Of a stretch of 64,000 bases of DNA, positions 29,398 through 41,700 are shown one piece after another (the stretch's first letter is position 1; every line of letters starts with the position of its first letter). The notes under the pieces were generated by a model. It ran no database searches. It had not been told where the DNA came from and saw only the letters and a list, made by a program, of their open reading frames with translations. This DNA is from Zygaena filipendulae (taxonomy: Eukaryota > Arthropoda > Insecta > Lepidoptera > Zygaenidae): the NCBI GenBank assembly GCA_907165275.2, contig OU015652.1, positions 6,649,001 to 6,713,000 on the forward strand, read 5' to 3'. Made by a program: the position numbers and the translations under genes.

Positions 29398-31752
29398 ATG
29401 AAGGAACTCGAGATTATCACAGTAAGGAAATCCAGTTCAAAGTTTAACAGTTCAACCTCAAAAGGCAATAAACGATTATTTAAATCTTTGTGACGCCGTC
29501 TTCCAATATACTGCAGATATAAAACAGTCAGCGCACTACACGGTAGGAACGCTTAGAATCCTTACCAGACGTGTTTTTCCATAAGATGCCATCAAGATTT
29601 AATCTCGGTCACTATAGGAGTCACTTGCGTTCATTGGGACTCAAAACGATAGTAGGTATTGTACATATATTTTAAAGGATAAATGGTTTTAACTCTGGCC
29701 TGCGATCGAATTTTAAATGCAAGAAGAGCAAATCCTAAACCCGGTTGTAAAAGGATCTTAACTGGAGTACGTAGGATTTGCGATAAATTTTCCGTACTTC
29801 CCTGGAGTATGCACCACGCTCTTCGCGATAACGCCGAAATTTCTTTTTTTCTTTCTCTTCCTTACAAAGAATATTAAGAAGAGAATATAAAGATGAATAT
29901 TCGCGTAAACCCGATCAGAGTAGCCAATAAGTATCAAATATCGTCGATCAGAGTAGACAGACCCCCATGCTCCGACTGCCCAACTTAATTACAACTTTAA
30001 TGGCCAAGAATAGAAATCTGTTTCGTGGCAGTAGGTGGAGGACCACATCTGACAACAGCTTTTGATTGCAGACCTGTGTTGTATAGAAAATTATAGTATT
30101 GGATACACCTACTATATAACTTAAGTTATGTTATAATAAGCAACTAATGTGTGGTTTTATTTAAAAGAAAATTGTAAACTCACAAGCTTATCTATCAATG
30201 GGAATTTTCCATTTAGATTTTGTGATTAATTATATTAACATTAAACTTTATGTAGTTAATACAGTCTATCGTAGGTATTACAGGAAATGTAATGTGGCAG
30301 AAGATAATATATCTAAATGTTTTATTTTGTCAGGTTCGATTTCAAGTGGTTTGGATCTAGATTCAATTGATTTCAATTTATTAAGTACTGTTTAGTATTG
30401 AAATAAAACTTTACTAAAATATCATTTAAAAAAAATTATGATTTCGAACCAAGTGACCAACTATAATAGTAATTTCGTATTGTAAAATTAGTACAGACCT
30501 ATATACATTATGCAAAGCTATACCTGAATTTACCTTGTGAACTATTTCATGTATTACAGCAACAAAACGAAACCGTTCTTCATTCTATAATGTTCGAGAG
30601 TTCAAGAGATTGTACTTAAAAGTACATACCTACTTTGATCATAAACAAGAAGGTAAATAGGTAATAATAATTATTATGTTGTGTTGTTAAATTTTTGAAT
30701 AAAATTACTTTTATTTAGTCCAATTATATTATTATTTAGCTACTTGTACTCTGTAGTTATTTTAATTACTTCAAAAGAGAAACTAAGTGTAATATCAATA
30801 GTAGATATTGTATCTACTAAAGCGTCAGAGGATGCTACATGTAAAATTTATTGTGTTTTGGTTTATAATTAGTAATTATAAAAATTAATTCATTGATCAG
30901 TTGACAATTTACTATAAAATAAGGAATTTCGTTCCAAAAAAAAACGAAGCTGGAGTTAACATGGATAAACTGTTTGGACATTCTTGATTTACAATTATGC
31001 AGTATTGATTTTTCGGGGTGTTCTACTGCTTCAAGGGACGGCAAAACGCAAACGGTCGTCATCAATTGATTTTGATTAAAGATAATATCTAATATATTTA
31101 GCCATTGATATACTACAAGTAAATCAATGTATTTAGCCCATTATATTTATGTGGGTTGCCCATTATTCATGAACGGTGTTATAACTATTATGCATAAAAT
31201 TTAAGTCATAATTTTATAATTCATATTCTAACAAATACAGAATTGACTAAAAACTTTGTTTCAGGTCTAGAATAATTCCAATTGGTTGACCCTTTATTAA
31301 TAAGAATGAATTGCCCTTAATAATAAGTCAGTCAATAATCACAGTTTTATAATATTGTATTGTACATTTTATACAAGTTACCGTTAATTTAATAATTTTG
31401 GTAAGATATTAACATCATAATAAAAATGTTCTAACCCCAATGAAAGTATATAATATGGATAAAAATTAAAATGATAAAATAATTATACCTTGTTACCATG
31501 CTTCATGAATTAAAATAAAAGGTCATTTTTTATTTTGTAATTTTGTGTTTTATTTAATAAATAAACTTAACAATACAAAACTTAGTACGAATTATAATTT
31601 ATTATCAACAATAGATACAAATTTTTATAGCAAAAGGTAGGTAAGAAAATTATTCAAATATACAAACATAAGAATAGGAAATTCCAATTCTCTACTTAGT
31701 ATTTTGAAGGAGTGCCGATAAAGGAAAGTTTGTTAGGTAAGTATATTATTTA
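29398..31752. other. Intergenic DNA between S6K and RPAIN
   Basis: AT-rich, with small ORFs (29683-29877, 30198-30395, 30835-31065) that match nothing I know. Poly(A)-like AATAAA words at 30404 and 30712 could serve S6K. No transposon ends recognised. Confidence 0.4.
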
Positions 31753-33826
31753 CTAAACAGTTATTTCCATTTCATTACATTTTTCACAAATCAAATATAT
31801 GTGAGATTCATTTGATTCTGTTACTATTGCAAATTGTGGTTCAATATCACAAGAAGAGCCATGTTTTTCAAGAGAACTTGTAATGTTTGATTTTATAGCT
31901 GTTAGAGACTTTAGTGTTTGAAATGAACTACTACACTGTGAACAGCTTAATTTGTTATTTTCAAGTACAAAGTTTGCCTTTTGACATATTGGACAAATCA
32001 CATTTTCATCCTGTTCCAATAGTGACCAGTCAACATTGCCCATTTGACACTTATCATACTCCTCTAACCACCTTAAATAAAAATATACATTTTAAAAGTA
32101 GCAACAAAGTTTATCAAAGTGAAAGTCCTAAAATGTATGTTTTTTATTTGTTAACTAGTGTTCCCTGTAGTTTCACCTGTGTTATTTTTAAGTTCCAGCT
32201 GGAATTCTGTAATAAAAATACCTCTATGTCCTTTTTTGTCACTACCCCTGACAATGTTTGTGAAAAACTTCATGATGATTGATTGAGTATTAAAGTGTGA
32301 AACCATCAAACAAACTTTCACATTATTTATAATTTTACTTAAGAATTACAAAAACAAATTCTTATGTGAAATTTAAATTAGGGCTAAAGTAATAGGCTAT
32401 TTGACTAATTTTTTATTTTTAGCCCATGTGTAGATTCATAAAAAATATTAGACATTCATAAAGATTATTATTTTCTTTTTTCACATAAGCAAAACATAAC
32501 GGAGATATGTTGAGTCGAAATGTCGCATGACGTCACAAGCAGGCACAGTTTTTAGCTGCGTATGACGTTACGAGCCCCCACTCCCAAACTTTAATGTGCT
32601 TCATTAATTTGAAAAATAAAAAATATGTGTCCATTATTTTTCTATTATCTAACTGACAGACTATAGATTTTAGAAAAAAGTAGTACTTCTTTAATAAAAT
32701 AACAGCCTATTTTCACTTAGTTGCAGTGAGAGCAGTGCCGTAAATAGCCTTTTCTGCGCCCTGTGTCAGATTCTATAACTGCACCCTTTTTTAAGATATA
32801 GGTATATGAAACAAAAAACACAATTATCTACAATATATTTTGGAAGAAAAATCTATTTTTTTTAAGAACTGATGATGGTAAGTGGACCCTTCGCCTATTA
32901 TACCACCCACTGTGTCTCACTCACTTAAACTCAAACGCAAGTTCATTAGTGCAAATACGTTGCCCACCCTGATGCTTAAGATTAAATCTTTAGGCTACTA
33001 TGGTCTTCATACTTCTTTAATAAAATAACACCCTACAAAGTTTCAATGAACTGTAAATGAAATTAATTTAAATAAAAATAATTAATGCAATGTTTTGTCA
33101 AATTTAATAGACTTTTTGACGATACTGGCATGTAGGTAGGTATGTATGTGTTGAAATCAAGTACTAGGGGCGCAGCAGTAATTTATCAGGAGCAAACCGA
33201 AAAAATAATAGTCCTACCTAGTCTGGCCATACTTGCGCCCCCCAGAGTGCCTGGGAACCGGTGGCACCGCTCTATTAACGGCATTGAGTTAGAGTATAGA
33301 GAAGTTTACAGGTCATAATTATTTTCCTACTTAAGATTTAACAAAACTGGATTTACAAAATATGTTCAAATTAAAAAAGGTTGAGACAGACATGAAAATA
33401 ACTGTTTGTAACATACCACTGAAATTCTTCTTCCACAAGTTCAGACTTCATTTCATTGAGAAACTCATACTCGTCAATGTCAAATTTTGCTCCTTCAGTA
33501 AAGTTGAACATGCTTTCATAAATTTGTGTTAAAGTACTATGAATGTTATTTGTGATACCCTGGTCACGAAAGCGATTGAGAAGGATATTACGACTATTTT
33601 GAACTCTACTTTTGTAATCCTGAAAGATCACATAATAGGTATTTACATACATATGTGTGATGGCTAAGTAGTGAAGGTAAACACTACAGAGCAGCATAAT
33701 TCAAAATCTAATAGTGTTAGTAGGTACTACCTTTCTCATCTTCTCCTTAAACTCGACAGGGGAATGTATCTTTTTAGAAGACAAATTCTTATAGGCAGGA
33801 GATAATCTGGCTGTTGGAGAATACAT
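31753..33826 (-). CDS. RPAIN: RPA-interacting protein (RPAIN / RIP-alpha), three exons
   Basis: Minus-strand exons 33731-33826, 33417-33619 and 31753-32071, total 618 bases, 205 aa, all junctions GT/AG and in phase (vertebrate RPAIN is about 219 aa). The start MYSPTARLSP is the first ATG of the first exon. Exon 2 carries the N-terminal RPA-interact block (RVQNSRNILLNRFRDQG) and an acidic helix (MKSELVEEEFQWW). Exon 3 encodes a zinc-ribbon-like C-terminus with CPICQ, CSQC, a SLEKHGSSCDIEPQF block and a closing CEKC before the stop, as expected of the RPA_interact C-terminal domain. Family role: escorts the single-strand DNA-binding complex RPA into the nucleus via importin beta. It runs head-to-head with Mondo, start codons about 1.9 kb apart. 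Intron 1 (from the first to second exon) is only about 110 bp; intron 2 is about 1.3 kb and holds a MITE at 32419-32672. Confidence 0.88.
32419..32672. mobile_element. MITE family C, copy 1, in RPAIN intron
   Basis: Matches 56101-56364 in order: AAAAATATTAGACA, GGAGATATGTTGAGTCGAAA, ATGACGTCAC, AAACTTTAATGTGCTT and TAACTGACAGACTA. Ends are decayed. Confidence 0.6.
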
Positions 33827-34129
33827 GATAGAAGCACTACCAAAGCACTAGATAACGTCTCTTTGCAAAAATAAGTAGCTAATTTCAATGTAATCTCATT
33901 TTACCGAATTGGATTTCTTATGAACGTTAACTGAACGAGTCAGATTGTAAGTAATAAATAATAATAGTAGGTATTAAAATTTGAAACCGCCTGGCACCCA
34001 TTACCCAAGTAGTTTTTTTTTTTTGTGCTGGGATCTAAAATAGAAGGAACACTTGCAGTTGCCAAAGGGGTGGACGATAATCGATATATAATATCGATGT
34101 ATTAAAAACACTCAAACCGATGTTTTATT

Positions 34130-34736
34130 AATAGGGTACTTGAATGATTTTTTTTTCAGTCTATTTTAAAGATATAACAAAGCAAGAAAAAGAAAAAATA
34201 TATGCATAAATTAATTAAATAGAACGTTTCAAAGTTCCTACTTTAGACCTTACCGCCGAAACGCGGAATGACTTCACTAGTTTAAAATTACGCCTTACTA
34301 ATCTGTGATAGAAATGTCACTGTCGTATGACACTGACAGACAGATAACTTCAATATCCAACAGTGAAATTAAGGTTGAACTGTGTCGATTTACTTCCAAA
34401 AGTTCAAGTAAAGAATCGAAAAGCATCTTACCGATGCATTTTAAAGTAAAAAACTTCAGAAAATGGAAAATATGCGTTGACTGTATGCACTTAGTTTCTT
34501 TTGCCTTCTCTGAAAGAGGTAAATGTTTCCTAAAAAAACAAAAGTGACGTAATGTGTCAAGCTTGGCTGTGATTGGTGTTTCGTTGCAACGTTCCGTTTC
34601 ACAAAATTAAAAGTTGAATATTTTGGAAACTATTGAAATTTTTTTAGTAAATCTTTCACGATAACGCTTTTCTAAGGCTCTATTTTTGAAATATTGACAC
34701 AATTTCTTATGATAAATTTCATGCAAGTACCCTATT
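34130..34736 (-). mobile_element. MITE family B, copy 3, between RPAIN and Mondo
   Basis: AATAGGGTACTTGAATGATT to TTTCATGCAAGTACCCTATT; interior is in the opposite orientation to copies 1 and 2. It lies in the shared upstream region of the head-to-head genes. Confidence 0.85.
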
Positions 34737-35063
34737 CTTCAACATCAAGTGTACATCGATGTTTTTTTATTTGATGCATCGAAGAGGCAACCTATTAAAA
34801 ATATTTTTTAAAGGATAATTCTCAGAAGAATAACTAAAGCATATTCTTCTGAGGGATAATTGATATTTTGTCTATGATTAATAACATTTTTTTGTCTCTT
34901 TGTCGGTCTACAAGCTTCATTCATTGGCATACATACACACTGTCTAGTTTCGTGAAAGTTTAAAGTAAAAATCTCCCAAGTCAGCTAAGCAAAAAAAAAG
35001 CATATGCAAATGGTCGACCAAACCTGACCTCTCCCTCGCTTCACAGAACACAAATTTTCGATG

Positions 35064-35306
35064 GTTAATATATAAGATTTGATTTTTTGTTTGTTTGTTA
35101 CGATTTAACTCAAAAACTACTACACCGATTTCAAAAATACTTTCACCATTTGAAAGCTAGATTATACCTGAGTAACATAGGTTATATTTTGATACTGAAT
35201 TCCCACAGGAACTCTGAAATTACTGTGGGTGAAACCTTAGATTAAAACAAAAAGGCAGCCGCCCTTTTTGTTTTAATCTAAGCGTGAAACCGCTGGGGAC
35301 AGCTAG
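35064..35306 (+). mobile_element. Helitron-like repeat carrying a tiny palindromic insert
   Basis: Ends GGGGACAGCTAG/T. The normal ...GGGTGAAACCGC... stem is interrupted by a 46-base palindrome at about 35239-35283, see findings. Confidence 0.55.
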
Positions 35307-35765
35307 TTTTGTAAATAAGTTGCTCAGCCTGATTCAAAATTTATTCAAATTCTAATGTAAGCGTATAAAAGCTTTTTTAATAAGTGCCTGTTTTTAGTCG
35401 TGCCTGTGAATGCCTTAGACATTAAGTCCGCCTTTTGTACATAAATGTGCAATAAAGTTCTTTAAATAAATAAATAAATAAAATAATATTAAATATACAT
35501 TAAAAATATAATTCGGACTTTAGCAGAATTTAGGCGAGCAACTAGCTTAATGTTGACAATAGTGTTCTGTGATGTTCACTTTTTTGGTCAGTGGCCAGTT
35601 GGTCACACTGATTCTTGTCCTGTCAATTTTTGATGTTGATGCATGGAAAAAAACAATGTGAATGTGAGCGCAAGTGGACTGATAAAATATTATGAATTTA
35701 AACTGTGCAGTGAGCATTAAATTATTATTGTAAGGCATAATCCAAACTACTTTAGATTATTAACC

Positions 35766-38700
35766 ATGACGCATGTGCAAAACCATCAAGTACGTCCTGG
35801 AAAGGAGACCATACATTCAGGACATTTTATGGTGTCGCAATTTGAAGCTGAGGATCAAGATGATTTCGATGATTTGGCTGTGCCCGTACCAGATGAAGAG
35901 CAGAATGTTCAGAAAGTGTCAGTGGTAGCTACGTATACAGTACCTGGAGCAACAGAGCAATACTTGCCTTCTGGCAAACGGGAAAGTAAACAACATCAGC
36001 AACTTTCTATTGAAATATCCCTCACAAAGTTGTTCAAATGTATGACTTTGGCTTACAGGTTTGTTGAACATAATTTATAAAGAGCTTTGTGTTAAAACTT
36101 GCTTTCTTTACCATACTGAGAATATAAAAAAACTTTTTACTTTTACAGCAAAGTATATAATAAAAGTATAATTGTTAAAATTTTTGTAATAGGAAGTTAT
36201 TCGCCAACTTTGATAGGTTTTTAAGGGCATTATTGGAAAAATATTATAAATTAATTATAATTTGTATATTTCCATTTGGTTCAATAAACAAAGATAGTAT
36301 AAGGTCATCATAATTTATATGAACATAGGTCATTCACTAAGATAAGTTTGTACAACATTATGTATAATAATTATGATGATACTTAGAAACATAACTTCAA
36401 GCAAATAAAGAGGTAAAAGCTGTGCATAGTAATTTAAGTCATGGACCAATTATATAGTTTAATTGGTCCATGTTTAAGTACACATTGTAAAGAATAAATA
36501 AGACTTCAGCATTAAACAAAAATAAGATTATAAATAAAACAATATTGATAGTATACTTTGAACCACAAATATTTTTTATTTCATAGTTATTACTTCAGTT
36601 AGTTATTATCAATATTACTACATTTTAATTTCTCACTGATATACATATTGCGAGTCACAGTGCAATACAGTGAATACGGTGCAATTATTTTTACCTTATT
36701 GTGGGTCAAATTGATTTGTGTGTTGAAAGGTTCACAAATTTTATACCTATATATTTTTTTATACTTTTCCCTATTGTTATGTTTTTAACTCATAGGTATT
36801 CATTAAATATGACAGCAGATTTCTAATAATAATAATTTTGCTTGAGGTAATCTCATGAACTACTGAAATCATGTTCTTGCACTAGGATAAGATAGGTCAT
36901 AGCCACCAGCATAATAGAGGAAATATTTCTGGACATGAAAGGCATATTATGGTCGGATCTCTACATCCGACCAAACTACTTTAAACCAAACTAAATATTT
37001 AAGAAATATTAGGTGCATAAATAACATTTAGTATTTTAGTGTTAAAAAGCAGTCTTGGTCGGATGTTGAGATCTGACCATATGCCTTTCATGTCCATATT
37101 TACCTATTAAGGCCTATGACAAAAAAAAACCACCAACCATACTTCATTGAATTCATCTCTTAAGTGTATCAAAAATCTATCAGATTATCATAATTATTGA
37201 ACTCTTTGGTTCACAATTGGCCATGCCCTGACCTTGTATATTATCTATACTTATAATAAAACTGTAGACAGGTCAATTCTGTACATTGAAAATATATTCA
37301 AAATTAATATTGGAGGATGAATGATGATCGATACTGATGCCAAAAATGCAATCAGTAAATTTTTTGTCTGTCTGTCTGTCTGTCTGTATGTACACGCATG
37401 GTTCAAAAACTACTGAAGGGATTTTAACCAAACTTGGTAGGCTATATAACATTACGCTAAATCACATAAGAACTGAGCAGCGACGAAAATTTGAAGCAAG
37501 TCAGATGAAATGCGCTTTCTAGCTCTTATCTTATCCTCGCATATGTTTACTCAATCACGCAAAAACGGCTGAACGGATTTGGATGAAATTTGGCATGCAC
37601 GTTGCCAGTGGTACAGAGAAGGACATATGTTACTTTTTATCCCGGAATTCCCACGGGAACTCCGAAATTAGCGTGGGTGAAACCGCAGCGCACAGCTAGT
37701 ATAAAATACTTTTTTGCTTTCATCAATAATGTTAAATCATGACTTTGATAAATTTAAATCCCGTTTAGTTTGGAGAAAAAAACCTGAAATTATTCCTTTT
37801 TTAAAATCTTTGAATTACATAATTTAGATGTTAATAAGTAATAACATCAAGACTATTTCAAATGAATTGCCAACACCCACAATATTTGGTGTGTCTGAAG
37901 GTGTAGTATATGAGATAAGATAGTCTGTGTGGTTCTTATCTAACTGTTATTTACAGTAAGCCTAAGATTACGTATTGATAATGACAAATATAATAACTGC
38001 CGTAACTTTTGTCTGATAAATTAATACTTTACAGAATACTCTGCAAAAAGAGTATCGTATTTCAAAACTAAAATTGTTGATTGATCTTCAATAATAATGT
38101 CTCTTTTAAATATGTTTCTCATAAAAAAGTTACTGACAACATTTATGAAAACTACTACAGTTACTCTTAACATAAAAATTATAGGGAAAATTACCCTGTG
38201 ACTACATAATATCTAGATCAACAAAGCATGGTGAGTTAATTTTCTTATAGTTTTGTGTTTGGTTTCCCAGACAAAAGCTAACATCACCAAAATGGAATCG
38301 TTTCAAAGGTATAAAACTCCGGTGGAAGGACAAGATCAGATTGAACAACGTTATATGGAGGTGCTGGCATATGCAATGTGAGTTTTTACTGTAAAAGTTT
38401 CATAGAATGTTTTTGTCAACAACAATAATTAATTTGTCTTGAATGGTCTCTTAACTAACGTCTGACCACCTTTTGAGAAATATTATTTACTAGGTTATAT
38501 TTTGTGTTGATTGGAATTTGTGTTGATACCTGTTGATACAGCCATCTTTACATTGAAATGAAATCCATTAAAATTTCGACCTAGTACAGATATAATGTCG
38601 AAATTACAATGTACAAAAGTTTGATTTAATTAAATACTGTCAATACAGATGTTCTATTATGCCAAGTCCGTTTGGCTATGATTGTGTGAGATGTGCACAT

Positions 38701-41700
38701 GTTACATTGTTTTAGTGTGCGTATTTTTGGTTTGTTGAGAGCGTTCAGTGTCGATTGCAATGATGTTTAAGCGTGTACCAGACTGTTGTAAACAAGCCTC
38801 TCCGCAAAGTCGCCTTGACGAGAGGTTGGTTTTAACCGCCGTTGGTGTTTCCGTCCACACTTGTTGTAAACAAGATTTCAACTTCAGTGTGCTTTTGTCC
38901 CTCGCATCGGAAACATCTTTGCAATGGTTCCTTGCCTTTCAAAAATTCAAACAGTTTGTGTGACTTTTGCTCTTTTGAGTGCAATTGAAGCGTGTACCAG
39001 ACTGTGGTAAACAAGCCTCTCCGCAAAGTCACCTTGGCGGGAAGTTGGTTTTAACCGCCATTGGTGTTTCAGTCCACACTTGTTGTAAACAAGGCTCCAA
39101 CTTCAGTGTGCTTTGTCCCTCGCATCGGAAACATCTTTGCAATGGCTCCTTGCCTTTCAAAAATTCAAACAGTAGGTAGGTGTGGCCTTTGCCCTTTTGA
39201 GTGCAATTGAGGAAAAAAAAGAGAAAATATAAAATAAAATATTCCCACACAATTTTTTTTTCCTGAAGAAATCCTGTCCTAAAGCAAAAGATTTTATCTC
39301 GGGCTCAAACAAAATTTCGTCTGAGATCTCGGGAGATGAAGATAGCACCTAGAACCATGTCGCGTATTGAAAAAAATGACTTAGGACTTGCAACCTATAA
39401 AAGACGTACTGGTCTATTCTTAACTGATAATTTAAAAAAGAATAGGGTGGTAAAATCGAAACAACTACTGAAGCGGTACGCAAAGGGAGGTCACAGAAAA
39501 ATTTTGTTTACCCATGAGAATTTTTTTACAATTGAGCAACATTTTAATAAACAAAATGACCGTATTTATGCTCACAGCTCTAAGGAAGCTTCTCAATTAG
39601 TCAACAGAGTGCAACTTGGGCATTATCCGACTTCAGTGATGGATAACACACTAAATAAAGTAATAAATGTTATTTGCAATAGAAAAATGTTTTTTCTTTG
39701 TTACAGTATTTATGGCAAGACTAGGTATACTTAGTAATTAAACTGAGTTTTCGCAGTTACCTTTTAGCATTAATGCTAGACCCCAACCTGCAGTAGCCTA
39801 CCCTAAACGTATCCTTATACATTCTTTGATCTCTTCTTACTTAATTCGTAGTGAGTGATGTAACTGTGTTATCACTGACTGATATAATTGAGAAGTGAGC
39901 ATGTGCGTAAGGTCGTTTCGTCCGATGTTGCGTAACGTAATAAATTAAATAATAAAGTTTATAACTCTAGAAAATTATTATTATCACAAGATATACGTAT
40001 TATTGTAATGCTGTAATATTATGCGATATGAAACACGTTAGTAATATTACCTACTAGGCACTATAGCGAGGCGGCAATCTATCAGTTGTAGCAAAATCGG
40101 AATGTCCTATACCAAACCCAAGTTATAAGGGTTCAAAAAGACGGCGAAGCGCTTCGAGAAAAGGTGGGTAGTGTCCGTGCTCTTCGCTTAGCTCGCCTTG
40201 CCCGTGCCCCCAGATATCTTTTTTTTGTTGCAGGTAGGTAGGTTGCAGCTGGTAGGTACTCGAGCTGTACTGCTGTGTTCTATGTATTAATAATGAATAC
40301 ATATATTTGCGAATAAATAATATCCAGAACAGGATAGGTACCATAACTGCACCCATAGAATAGGTATATGAAACAGACTGACACGAAAACATTACTGTCC
40401 TGCTCAGACGAAATAAATATTTTGTCTGAGCTGTCCTGTTGATACGTTGAAATTGAAATTGAAAGAACTTTATTTGACACAACACAATATGGAGAATTAC
40501 AACATACATTAAACAGAAAAGTATGAATGAGCGACCGCTTCCCAACCGCCAAATGATCAGAAAAGCACCGGGAGATTGCAAGATTTTATTCCTGTACTGT
40601 AGTTTTATGTAAGGTTAGAGTAGGATTTGAAGCGTGTAAAACAAAATGACAATTCTGCCTTTTACTGTAGCCTAAATTGGCTAAAACGGAACTCTTATAA
40701 TTTCATTGCATGTCTGTCCCAGCTAACTCGGAGACTACTGCACTATAGATATACAAAAAAAACATACATGCAGCCAAATGCAGAACCTCCTCCTTTTTGG
40801 ACGTCGGTAAAAAATTCGGAAGTAGGGTGTGCTCTATGAACCGCTATAAAGTAGAGTGAAATTACGAATAAAAAAACAGCGGTGGCGCTCGTACGCAGGT
40901 ACTTATACAATTTATCAATATGAGGTAGTCTAGTGTCTACATTTTGCAAGGAATACGTACAGTATTATTCTTTCAATGATATTCAGTTCGATTTGCCAGT
41001 TGGCGTACATTAAAATATTTAATGGAGTTATCTATCGCCAAAGTCAATAATCGGTATTTCAAAATTAAAAAAAAAAACTGCTACAAAGAAATATACCTAA
41101 ATATTATCAATTTAAAAAATAAAATAATAATAAAATATCTATTAATTGATATATTAATTAATTACAGTTGGCAAATCGAACAGTTAAAATGCAATATTAG
41201 ATGGTTTTATTAATTGGGTACTTTATATACTAGATATACCTACCTACCTACCTACTTTATATAATAGATATATAATAGATATACCTACCTACCTACTTTA
41301 TATAATAGATAGCTGTCCCCCGCGATTTCATCCGCGGTCATTTCGGAGTTCCCGTGGGAATTGTTTTATTTTATTTTATTTTTATTTTTCTTTATTTAGG
41401 GCAACAAACGACCATTACAATATTATATAATAACAAGAAAATATGTGTACAGTAAAGTAAGGCAATTGTATAGCCAACCACGTTACCCACGTCTTACCAA
41501 AATAGTACAAATTATTATTATTACCAACAGGAAGATAATACCATTAACTCCCGTTGCGCTACACTAAAGTACAATTATAATATAATCTATATCTATACTT
41601 ATAACAAAACTGTAGAGAGGCCAATTCTGCACATCGAATACAAATCCAAAATTAACATTGGAGGATCGACACTGATGCAAAAAATGCAATCAGCAAATTT

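Noticed and set aside
37360..37390. GTCT repeat run considered as a regulatory microsatellite
   Set aside because: It is a standard internal part of the Helitron-like repeat, also seen at 41701 and 10996.
40123..40581. 152-codon minus-strand ORF with hydrophobic start
   Set aside because: Covers a LINE-like tail and intronic repeat DNA in Mondo intron 2; no family features, no splice partners.
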